From Cochliopodium minus (lineage: Eukaryota > Discosea > Himatismenida > Cochliopodiidae): a stretch of DNA of 51,381 nt. Below the pieces are notes generated by a model, which did not search any database, was not told the origin of the DNA, and saw only the letters and a list, made by a program, of their open reading frames with translations. The translations under genes and the position numbers were made by a program. This document shows positions 11,903 through 21,832 of this stretch, one piece after another. The stretch's first letter is position 1, and the number at the start of each line of letters is the position of its first letter. The stretch spans positions 40,151 through 91,531 of the forward strand of contig JAMYWO010000168.1 in NCBI GenBank assembly GCA_024220525.1, read 5' to 3'.

Positions 11903-12705
11903 ATGGAAGAGAATAAATCTGAAAAGAAAGGAGTGATACAAACATTCAGAAGAACATGGAATACTGAAGAATATGAGAAAAAAGCACAAGAAAAAAAAGA
12001 ATCCAATAAAGATGAGAACAAAACTAAAAAGAAGAAAAAACAGAAAAGTATAAAAAAATTTAAATCAAATCACCTTCAAAACTAATTAGTTGACTACATT
12101 TCCTTTTTATAAAAATTTAATAGAAAGAAAAAAAGAGAAAGAAGAAGAGGATATTGATATAAAGGCAAGAGAAACACCTATTGATTTCCAACAATTCACA
12201 AATAAAACCTATGTTATCAATATAGATACTCCTTTGAGCGAACAAGGAGGATTTTATTGCGATGCATGTGAATGTATATTGAAAGATTCTGCCAATTATT
12301 TAGATCATTTGAATGGAAAGAAACGTAAATTATTTTCCCTTATTTAAAGATTATTCTTTTTAATTCTTTGATTTAGATTTACTTAATATTGGTAGTGGTC
12401 TAAGACCCAAAAAGGCTAAATTGGATGATGTCAAAAGCAGATTGCAATTACATAAACTCAAAAAACAAGATAAGAAAAAGAATAATACAGAAGAATATAA
12501 CAAAAAATTTCAAATGTTGAAAGAATTGGAAGAAAAGAAATTGAATAAGAAAGAAGAAAAGATTGAAATTAAAGAAAATATAGGTGAAAAATCAACTAAT
12601 AATAAGAAAAAAGAGGATAAAATTGAAGAAAATGACCAAGACAATGGTTTAGATCCTGAATTTCAAAAAATGATGGGTTTTTCTGGATTTGGAAAGAATA
12701 AATAA
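11903..12705 (+). CDS. ZMAT2: SNU23/ZMAT2, zinc-finger component of the U4/U6.U5 tri-snRNP
   Basis: Spliceosomal protein of the tri-snRNP / B complex. Three exons, 11903..12047, 12124..12324 and 12377..12705, join in frame to 224 residues. The N-terminus has the family motif FRRTWNTEEYEKKAQEKK. After a Lys-rich stretch comes TPLSEQGGFYCDACECILKD and YLDHLNGKKH, the C2H2 matrin-type finger (human TPQSEMGGYYCNVCDC and HINGKKH). The C-terminus ends MMGFSGFGKNK, matching the human MGFSGFG end. Length is close to human ZMAT2 (199). The acceptor at 12124 was chosen over one at 12090 because only it keeps frame. Confidence 0.93.
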
Positions 12706-12872
12706 AATAATTATAGATATAATGATCCATGTTTAAAAATAAAGTTATTTAAGGATATCAGAAAGATTTAAACAATGGAGTTATAAATATTAAATTTTTA
12801 ATTTATATCCTTTTTTTTATATGTAAATTCAACATGATTTAAATTATATGAAACTTTTTATTGATAGACTTT

Positions 12873-13481
12873 TTAATATCCATATGATCTAAGAATATTG
12901 CTGGATTCGCTATTTTTAACAGAAGGATCAGCACGAGCTTTAGAATCAAGTTTTCTAAATTGTTTTCTAGCATTATGCCATTTTCTTGCACGAACAAGTC
13001 TTTGTTTTTCAAGTCTTTCAACAACTTCGCTTCTTTTCCATCCGGTTGCTTTTGCCAAATCACCGAGAACGCAAAATTTAGATCTAGGTCTCAATCTCAA
13101 AGCTTTCAATGCAGCTGGTACAACCATTTTTTTCTTTGCTTGTAATTGTGGAGGTACTCCATCAAAAACATAAAGTCTTGCAAGTGCTGCCTTACCTCTG
13201 GTGGTTCTGTGAGGCATCATTCCTCTTACAGCTTTAAAGAACATTTTAGATGGAGCTCTGTAATGTTCTGGACCTCCTCTCTTTGGGTTAGACATAAATT
13301 TTTTTCTCAAATATGAAAGAACATATAATTTATTTCTGAAGAATGTTCCTGAGATATTCATTTGTTCACATCTTACAACAGATACTTTTTGTCCTTGTAA
13401 AAGTTGTTTAGCGACTACTGATGCGAGTCTACCCAAGAGATGTCCTTTTCCATCAATTACGACAGGTTTACGGTAAGCCAT
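12873..13481 (-). CDS. RPL13A: 60S ribosomal protein uL13 (L13a)
   Basis: Large-subunit ribosomal protein, 202 residues, single exon, in a region where nearly every other gene has introns. Hallmarks: VIDGKGHLLGRLASVVAK at the N-terminus, RGGPEHYRAPSKMFFKAVRG, the signature GMMPHRTTRGKAALARLYVF, and a basic C-terminal helix RARKWHNARKQFRKLDSKA. Length matches eukaryotic L13a (about 200). It is convergent with SNU23, with 167 bases between them. The only RNA-like feature near it is the snoRNA candidate 440 bases upstream on the other strand. Confidence 0.98.
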   Translation of the reverse strand: MAYRKPVVIDGKGHLLGRLASVVAKQLLQGQKVSVVRCEQMNISGTFFRNKLYVLSYLRKKFMSNPKRGGPEHYRAPSKMFFKAVRGMMPHRTTRGKAALARLYVFDGVPPQLQAKKKMVVPAALKALRLRPRSKFCVLGDLAKATGWKRSEVVERLEKQRLVRARKWHNARKQFRKLDSKARADPSVKNSESSNILRSYGY

Positions 13482-14335
13482 CTTTTCAAAAATTATTTGT
13501 TATTTTTATAAAGGATGATATTTTAAGATATATTGATTCTTTTGCTTTTCAAAAAATAAAAAATTAATGCAAATATCTATTATAAAAATCCTCTTTTTCA
13601 TTATTAATCTTATATTGATAAAAGATGATGTTGGATAGGTATAAATGATGTTTTTTATGAATTATTTTGTTATATCTTTTTATAAAATAAATTTACCTAT
13701 AAATATAAATAAAGCGATTTTTTTTAATTATAAAATATATAAAAATTTCAATTTATAAATTTATAAAATAAAATCAATTCTCTAATTGATAGTAAGAACA
13801 ATTTATTTTATATATTTTTTTTTTTTAAATTTTAAATAATAAAAAAATATAGAAATAAATTATAAAGAAGATAATTTCATTTTGGTTGATTTGTCTTTGA
13901 TTTTAATGTACCTTTTTTTTTAAAATATAAATGATGATACTTCACGTCGATCTTCTGAATAAGAATGAAAAGAGACTATAAAGTGATACTGATTATATTT
14001 TAAACACCAATTTTATAATATTTGATAAAATGAGAATAAGAAAGAAAATAAAAGTGTTTGAATGAAGATATTCCCCATATAAATATGCGAGATATAGACA
14101 GTGTTTTAATTATCAGTTCAAAATTTAATTAAAAATTAAAAGTAGAAATGTATCAATTTAAATCTCTTCCATATTTATGAACTTTGATGGATTTTGTTGG
14201 CATCCCCCTTCCAAGGGATTTCAATGTCACCTTAAATAGAAAGAAAATAAAAATTAAGAAAAATATTGTTTAATCACTTTTTTTAAAACATTCGAGAAAA
14301 GATATCAACAAAGATTAAATCCTTTGATCCAAGGA
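13482..14335. other. Intergenic region upstream of uL13
   Basis: 854 bases between the uL13 start and the RasGEF stop. It contains the snoRNA candidate (13921..14002) and, at about 14165..14240, a short island of higher complexity. That island holds a 20-codon + strand frame starting at 14177 and, on the minus strand, a TTTAAG acceptor-like site before GTGAC followed by an open stretch. I cannot attach either to a gene. The rest is A+T-rich without recognisable features. Confidence 0.6.
13921..14002 (+). ncRNA. Candidate box C/D snoRNA
   Basis: A C box ATGATGA lies at 13931..13937 and a D box CTGA at 13989..13992. The ten bases before the C box (TAAAATATAA) are the exact reverse complement of the ten bases after the D box (TTATATTTTA), giving the terminal stem that brings C and D together. 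An internal D' box CTGA lies at 13955..13958, followed by a degenerate C' near 13964. The spacers just upstream of D' and D (17 and about 16 bases, less A+T-rich than the surroundings) would be the guides. About 80 bases is normal for this class. I could not identify the rRNA or snRNA target. In vertebrates RPL13A introns host C/D snoRNAs; here the candidate lies outside uL13 on the opposite strand. Confidence 0.62.
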
Positions 14336-17300
14336 TCATAAATTCAACATATGGTCGATCCTCTCAGTATATTTTTTGAATCTTTTCTCTTTTTCCAAAT
14401 TTATTCCCAAGAAATTATCGACAAGAAAGGAATTGTTTATCTCCAACAACTTCCTCAGTGCAGATTTGATTTTATAATTCTTAGTGTCTTCAAGAGAAGA
14501 AAGATGATCCAATATCTTTTCGATTATTTCACCAAAATGTTCTGTAGAATTTTCTACAAATTCTATTTCGAGCTTGGTGATAACATTTTTTTTCTTATCT
14601 GCCAACGGAAACAACTTGTTCTCTAAGAACTGGATAAATTGGGTGACCGCTTCTTTTTTCTTTGTTTTTTCTTGTGCGTTTGTTTTTGCTTTTTGGAGTT
14701 GAGAACTAAACATCTCGAACATTTCCAGAGTTTCTTGAACTTTCTCCAGTTTTTCGTTTGATGAGAGATCTTCATTAACTAAAAATAATGATTAAATAAA
14801 TAAAAGAAAATGGTTTAAAAATTCCTACCTTGATTGAACTTTAGAAAGCTATTGTACAGTTCTGTTTGTTTTTCGTCTATGTTTGGTACTTTCAAGTTAA
14901 ATTCAAAGAAAGAATTGTCAGAGATGGATTGGAGGATAGGTTTAAAAGATCCTTCGTTGAGTGAGTTTTTGTGGATGGATACTATCTCCTCTTTTTGTAT
15001 GGATAATGAATGAAAATGAATGATTTGTTTGTCAAGGGCATTTGTAAATTCGAAAAAGTCAGACTCTTTCTTTTGTATGGAGGAGATCAAGTTTTGAATA
15101 ATTTCTTTCAACTTTAAATGAAATTTCTCGGTTCTCTTGTAGAAAAAAAGAAAGTTTCTGTGCGCAGAAACATTTTTAACGAGAAGATTCAACAATTTTT
15201 CTCTTGTTTCGACACTGAGATCCAAAGCTTTGAATAGTTGAACAAGCTGGAAGAAAAAATCAATGGAAGAAATGGAGATAATGATGTCCTTGGCAATAGA
15301 GAAAACATTTGACTTTTCATCTTCGACAAAAACAAAGCTCAATAAATGAGAAAAAGCTTCAGAAAAGGTAAAAGCATCTTTATAGTTTTGCATTTTCCAT
15401 CCATCATCGATACTTATGTCGTTGTTTTGAATGTTTTGAAACCATTCTCTCAAAATCCTCTCTTTCGCCTCATCTTCGTTCTTTTCCTGGTAGAAAATGG
15501 AGTTGGATTGATCATTGAGAATGGTGAGGAAGCTTGAGAATTTGTAGTTTGTGTTGACTATCAAGGTATTTTTCAACTCATTGTTAAGAGTTTTTCTTCC
15601 TTCAGAAGGAGACTCAGGTACTTCTATCAAAAAATATTTTTTAAAGAAAAAAATTAATTAAAGATTTTTAAAGAAAAAAATAAAAATATTTTTAAAGAAA
15701 AAATTAAAAATTTTTTTAAAGAAAATTAAAAATGTTTACCGTTTCCAAAATCTTTATCATCCAAAATTTCTGTCAGTTTTTCATTGGAATAACCAAATAC
15801 ATTTAAGGACAACTTGAAGATGTTCGATTTTTGGTGAGTGGTAAGGATGGAGGTATGCCAAGGGTAGTCACAATCTCTGAGCCCTTTAATATTAATCAAC
15901 TGTTCTGCTATGGAAATGAATTTGGAATAGAAAATATGTTGAGGGAGACCACTGTTGTCCTCTTTGTGCATAACTAAAATTAAAAAAAAATTGAAGGTTC
16001 AAATTTTTATTTCGTTGATCCAAAAATTTATTTATTTCAAAAATATTGTTTTAGTTTTATTTTTTTTTAAAGTTTTTTTTGCCTTTTTCCCCTCCATCTT
16101 CGATAAATGTTAAATCACTCTTTTTATTTTATTTTTGAAAAAATTCAATTTAAATTAATTATTTATTATTTTAATTTCCATTTTACCAAGTGAACTCCGA
16201 GGAAAGGAACCAATAAGGACACGTTTTGGCTGCTCACAGATCTTTCCATTCTAGGACTCTTTTGATCATTGATGGATTTACTCATAAAGTTTTTAATTTT
16301 TTGGCGATAGTTGGAGAAGTTTTTGTGAAACATCCAATTTGCTATAAAAATGAAAAAAAAAAAAATGAATTTTTTTTTTATTAACGGCTTTTTTGGTTAA
16401 TATTTTGTTTATGGTTTTTCTTACAGCATCCTTGCATGATTTCTTCTTCCTTCTTGGAGATTTTGAGCATATCTTTATCTTTCAATTTTCTAATGATGGC
16501 ACTGTTAAAAGCACCAATCAAAGCCTGCATCCCATTGTAATTCTGAAAGAACTCGAATGCTTGTAATAATTCTACGAACCTTATTTTATTATTTAAAAAA
16601 AAATTTTTTTGATTTTTTTTTTTGATTTTTTTTTGATTTTATTTACCATGACAACCTTTTGTTCCTTTCTTTGTTTGTTTTCGCAAGGACAAGTGATGTG
16701 GAAACCCAAAATGAGAGTTTATTGAATCTAGAAATCATAGCTAACAAATTGGGAGCGTTTCTACCTTCATTTTTCGACCATTTTTGACCAATAAATTCTT
16801 ATTGTTTCAAAAAAATTAAGATCGAAATAAAATCAAAAAAAATTTTTATAAAATAAAATAAAATGGAATATTTTTATTTTTACCGTGTAATGGTATGTGA
16901 GAAAAAATGATCTTGTCTTGACAGGTTATTAATTGAGCTATCAGTTTTGGTTTTTGGTCGAAGAGCTCAGACAAGTTGTTGAAAGAGATGCTTGTGTCTC
17001 TCGCGTATCTATTTATTATGTAAAAAAAAATTTAAAAAAATTATTGAAGAAAAAATCAAAAGAAAATTAAATAAATAAATGGATTAAAATGTTTCCTTTT
17101 TTTCACCTATTCTTAGATACAATGGTACCAGATCTCAGATTATTCAAAATTCTGTCAGCTACATTGGAAAACCCAGTTTTTTGTATGTTTGTCAAAAACT
17201 CAACAAGAGCACTGTAATCTTTGGGATTGTCCCAACACTGGTCTTTATCAGAGGCCCACTTATCCAAGTACTTCATCACAGAGCTTTTGGTGGATTCGTC

Positions 17301-19994
17301 TTCGGAGAATTTTTGTTGGAGGACATCTACAATCTGCTCTCCTGTTGTGAACATTCGGTAGCAATTTAGGAGGCAAAATTCCAAAGTGATATCTTGTTTG
17401 TCCAAGATCCAATTTATTCCTCCTAACAATTTTTTTAAGAAAGAAAATAATCAAATTTTTTAATTTTGTTTTTGAAAAAAAATAATTTATTTTTTTAATT
17501 TTTTTTTAAATTATTTTTTTTTTATTTTTATTTTACCGATGAGCGTCCCACATTTAATGATCGGAGGGTTGTACGAGGAAAAGCACATGTCCTTGCTGTT
17601 TTTAAGTCCCACCAATGCCAAAATCATGTTTTTTGCCAAAGAAAGTTCTTCTATTTGGATACCTATTTTTTAAAATTGTTAATTTTTTAATTTTTTTTTA
17701 AAAAATAGAAATTTTACATTTTTATTAAAGAATAATTTACCTCTTTCTTTGAATTGAGTAACTAGCTTAGGGTTGTAGACAGTTTGAGGTTTTTCTTCTT
17801 GTGTCAATCCCCAGTAGTAAAGCGAGCCGTTAATATCAATAACCACGCTGGTGTTGTGAGAGCAATATATTTTCTTCACTTTGGTAGTTTCTTGTTTGGA
17901 GTTTTTTAAGTCGTTTGAAGGAAACTCAACTTTTGTCAATTTTTTAACGAATATAGGTATTTGCTTTTTGGATTCAAAAATAAAATGAAAAAATAGTTTA
18001 AAAAATTTTAAATTTAAAATTTACTTGTTCTTTGCTTGAGACTCCACAAGCACCTTTCAATCCCAGTCCAAATGAATAAACTTCCTCTTTTTCCGTGAGA
18101 GCCAAGAGATGTTGACTACCTACTGAGAGTTCAACAATTCTATCTTTTAGCTCCAACAAAGTTGGTGATTTGAAAACCTTTAAATTATTTGAAATTAAAA
18201 TTTTATTTTTTATGATTGTGATTTTACAAGTTCAGCTTTTTCAAATGTCCCCCAAACGAATAAATCTCCTTTTAATTTATTAAAAATTTTGAACATTTTT
18301 TAAAAAAGATTTTTTTTTAAAATTTATACCATCTTTGGTTATCGCTGCACTGAAAAGTGCAAACGTTTTTACAGAAACGAAAAAATAATCTTTCGTTTTT
18401 AGAGCAAATTTTTTCTTCTTTATTTCTAACTTGTTGTTTGTAAGCGTTCTATTATCTATTCCTAATTGGTAGTTTTGGTTGTTTCCAAAACACAAAACAT
18501 TTCCAATTTCAGTTGTAACACAAAAATCTTTTTTTTTTTGATTTTTATCAATTGGTGATTTAATATTATAAAATTATTTTGATTACGTTCTGATCCTAAA
18601 CTTGCTGATGTAATTTTTGGTTGAGGGTAATGCATTCCTGATACTTTGGAAACCTTGTAAAAAAAAAAATCGAAAATTTTGAAATTATTTAAACAAAAAA
18701 TTATAACTAAAAAGAAAATCAATCGACCATATCTGAAGTGGATTGTGGAGAATTATTATTCATTCCATCATAGTAACCGAAATAGAAAAATATTCCGGTA
18801 GATGTGGTGACTCCTGACCAATTTTCTACTGCACAAATGTCAATTACGCTTGGAAAGTTGATTAGAAGTTTAGGTGTATTCACGTCATCGTAATTCTATA
18901 TTGTTTTCTTAAATAAATTGAATTATAACAATCTTTTTTTTTATTACTCCGTGTCCTAATTGCCCAAATCTTCCACTTCCAAATGTATACACTTTATTCG
19001 AATCTTTATTTCAGTTTTGTGAAATCAAAATTTGAAATTAAAAAAGAAAATTGGTTGAAATCACCAGTCAATAATAAATTGTGATTATTCCCACATACTA
19101 CTGTTTTGATTGTATTATCTCCTATGTTTAATCTTTTTGGCAATGGAGGATTAACATTGCCTAATGTAAGCCAAAACAACTGATCATTTTCATCCAGATT
19201 CACCATCAAGTCATCTTGTGAGATTTCCAATGTTCTTTTCCCTGTTGTTTCATTTTTGATGCTGAAAGGATCAGATAGAACCCATCCTTCCTTTAAAATT
19301 GATTGTTTTTTTTATTAAATAAAGAATTTTGTTAGTAATTTATCAAAGAATGGATCAATATCAATCAACATATACAAATGATAATATGATTATATTCAAT
19401 CAATGATCAATTTATATACTATCATATGTTGAAATATAAAATTATTGAGCAAAATACATTCATACAAAAAAATTTTCAATAATTTTGAATAAATATTTTT
19501 TTCTTACTGATTGATATTCTTTGAGGGATTGTGATATTGCCAATTCATATTCATGATCCTTGAAAATAAAAAAAGAATATTTGTGTTTCAATTTTTTTTT
19601 TTTAAAAATTTTGGACTTTATATTGATTCAAACAATTATTCAATTAATAATCTTACATTATCTTCCTAATGAGTTGAAAATTAGATTAAAATAGAAATCA
19701 AAGTTTCCTTAAATATTGAATTTTACATCTTTTGATTGAAGATCTAGCCCAAATATATCTTCAATGTTTCCATCATTGTTATGATGGATTGGATCAAAAT
19801 ATTGAGATATTGCATCTTCCAAATTATAATTTGTTTTCTCCAAAAACTTTGTTGAAGCTTGGTTTATGAATAAATATAAAAAATAAAAATAAAAAGAAAT
19901 GTTGGAAAAATAGGAATTAAAAAGTGAAATTTTCATTACTTTTAACATCACATCCTGTAAAATTTTGGAACTCTAGAACAAGATCATTTATCAT
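14336..19994 (-). CDS. UBA - UIM - RCC1 repeats - RasGEF_N - RasGEF protein
   Basis: Predicted guanine-nucleotide exchange factor for Ras-type GTPases. Twenty-two exons, including a 9-base microexon, join in frame to 1304 residues (ATG 19994, TGA 14336). Residues 1-45: UBA-like domain (LEFQNFTGCDV, then STKFLEKTNYNLEDAISQYF, like p47/TAP-C UBA). Residues 66-82: a ubiquitin-interacting motif, HEYELAISQSLKEYQ. Residues 85-455: RCC1 blades (VYTFGSGRFGQLGHG, VLCFGNNQNYQLGID, GDLFVWG, VYSFGLGLKGACG, GSLYYWGL). Residues 460-606: RasGEF_N (CGTLIGGINWIL, ITLEFCLLNCYRMF). Residues 607-890: catalytic RasGEF (SELFDQKPKLIAQLI, APNLLAMISRFNKLSFWVS, NYNGMQALIGAFNSA, PFLGVHLSDLTFIEDG). Residues 893-1304: helical, Lys/Glu-rich, unassigned. 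The intron after 16083 needs a GC donor. RasGEF and RCC1 calls are firm; UIM and microexon are probable. Confidence 0.88.
19657..19665 (-). other. Candidate 9-base microexon (Glu-Asp-Asn) in the RasGEF gene
   Basis: GAAGATAAT on the minus strand is bounded by TTAG and GTAAGA, sits between two phase-0 exons, and would add three residues in front of the UIM, extending its acidic N-cap. Skipping it also keeps frame. Confidence 0.5.
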
Positions 19995-20339
19995 TTCTTT
20001 TTTTTTTATTTTAATACTTTAACTATTCAATAACATTATATCAATCTCCACTTAATTAAAAGATGAATAGATTGTGGGTAAATTAATTTTTTTTGTTGGT
20101 GATTTTGATTTTAATTTTATCAAAAAAAAAAATTTTTTCAAATTATATCATCACAACCAGTCAGTATTATAGTAAAATTTTATTCATTCCAAATTTGATT
20201 TTCATAATATTGTTATTGTAATCCTTTCAAAAAAGAAAATTCTGAAGAAATTTTCAATTGAAAAAAATTTCGAAAGGATTAAAAATAATTAAAAAATTAT
20301 TAAAAAAAAAACAAAAAACTTATTAATAGATTTGATTTG
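19995..20339. other. Divergent intergenic region, RasGEF / small unknown gene
   Basis: 345 A+T-rich bases between two head-to-head starts; it presumably carries both promoters. No specific motif seen. Confidence 0.5.
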
Positions 20340-20717
20340 ATGGGTAACTCTTTTAACAACTCCAACGTCTTGACAAAACTTGACAATCCTATTACTGAAC
20401 CAATAAAACTCTCAAATAATACGGTCATTGTTGAAATTGTCCAATTTTTAATCTCTATAAACAAGAGTGCTCCAGAAGATTTGAAGAAAAATATATTAGG
20501 AGTATTTTTTCATTGTTTTCCAAATGGAACAATTACTAAAAATTTTGATGATCCTGGATTGAACAGTGAAAGATACCAAACTAAAACTATCAGTCTGTAT
20601 GACTTTGAATTTAGAGCAAGGTTAATTGATCTCTTTGAAGACAGTGGTTACATTGTAACTGTCTCGGAGTATGGACAAGCACTTAGGCACATTTGCTTAA
20701 CTTTAAAGAAAAAATAA
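20340..20717 (+). CDS. Small protein of unknown function (125 aa)
   Basis: Single exon from ATG 20340 to TAA 20717. Composition is balanced and protein-like, unlike the A+T-driven chance frames nearby. It starts MGNSFNNS, with Gly at position 2, so N-myristoylation is conceivable, though position 6 is Asn rather than the preferred Ser/Thr. The middle predicts a helix (VEIVQFLISINKSAPEDLKK), then mixed beta/alpha (GVFFHCFPNGTI, YDFEFRARLIDLFEDSGYIV, YGQALRHICLTLKKK). I do not recognise a family. Confidence 0.6.
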   Translation: MGNSFNNSNVLTKLDNPITEPIKLSNNTVIVEIVQFLISINKSAPEDLKKNILGVFFHCFPNGTITKNFDDPGLNSERYQTKTISLYDFEFRARLIDLFEDSGYIVTVSEYGQALRHICLTLKKK

Positions 20718-21832
20718 TTAAACTTTCTTGAAAAGTTAAATCAAAAATTCTTTGTATTTAATAGTTTGTTTATCTATCAATTAAAAAAAAAAAAAAAAGA
20801 TGAATTAATTTTTGATAAATCCTCCCAAATTAAAAAATATCCTCCCAAATAAAAATTATTAAAATCTAGGTGATGGTATCAACAGCTAAAATAACTCATT
20901 TGAAGTTAATTAATAATCAATAGAAAAAAAAAAATTCAAAAGAAAATTCACATCAAAATGGAGGTCAAAACTATCGATCCAATCTGAGCATAATTACAAA
21001 TAATAAGAACAAAGATGATGAGATATTATTTCAAGATGTAAGTCAAATAATAAATTTATTCAAAAAAGATTATTCTTATATTTTTCAACATCTCAAATAT
21101 TAAAAATAAAGAAATCACTTCTATTCTTTATCTTAAACTAAACAAATGTATGTGAAGAAAAAATTTATAAATTAAATCACATAAAACTTTATATCTAATT
21201 TATCAACTATTTGAAAATATATTTTAATTACGATATAAAAAAGAGATAAATAGTTAATTACAATTCAATTTGATAGAATAGAATTTGAATTGTTTTTGAG
21301 ATCAAAGATTTCAAACCAATAAAATTTAAATTAAATTTAATATCCCTCAACACAATTTCCTCAATTCATATCAATATTTAACCACCAGATCTAATCTTCT
21401 ACAAAATGAACGAAGAAAATTTCGGAGTATTTCTTTTATTTTTTCATATAATATTTACAAATCAAAAATATTCAATAGAGAAGTTTATAAATGCCATATT
21501 ATGTGAAAATGTGATGATTAACCTGAATTTTTGGATCTCTTATTGATTTTAAGAAAAAATAGAAAAGAGAAAACCAATTAAAAAAAAATAATATAAATTA
21601 TTATAAAAATAAATAAAAAAAACTTAAAATTTAAAAAAAAAAAGGTAAAAAAAAATTATTTAGAAAAAAATAGAATCTTATAAACGATGAATAATTTCTA
21701 AATGAATCAAATTTCAAATTATATTTTAATTATTTAAAGGAGCAAATATAATAATTATATTTATAAATATTTCTCTTATAAAATATTTTAAATATACTCG
21801 AACATATTTTTTATTATTATTTTTTTTTTCAG
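20718..21832. other. 1.1-kb A+T-rich intergenic region with possible 5'-UTR intron
   Basis: No coding region was found. A long T-run ending TTTTTTTTTCAG stands immediately before the ATG of the next gene, exactly like an intron acceptor, and a strong donor GTAAGT lies at 21039..21044. A 5'-UTR intron of about 790 bases ending at the start codon is therefore plausible but unproven. Confidence 0.35.

Noticed and set aside
12090-12123. Earlier acceptor for SNU23 exon 2 at 12090
   Set aside because: Wrong phase for exon 1; using 12124 keeps frame and the Lys/Glu-rich alignment.
21000-21060. C-box-like TGATGA in the 1.1-kb intergenic region
   Set aside because: No D box at a suitable distance and no terminal stem, unlike 13921..14002.
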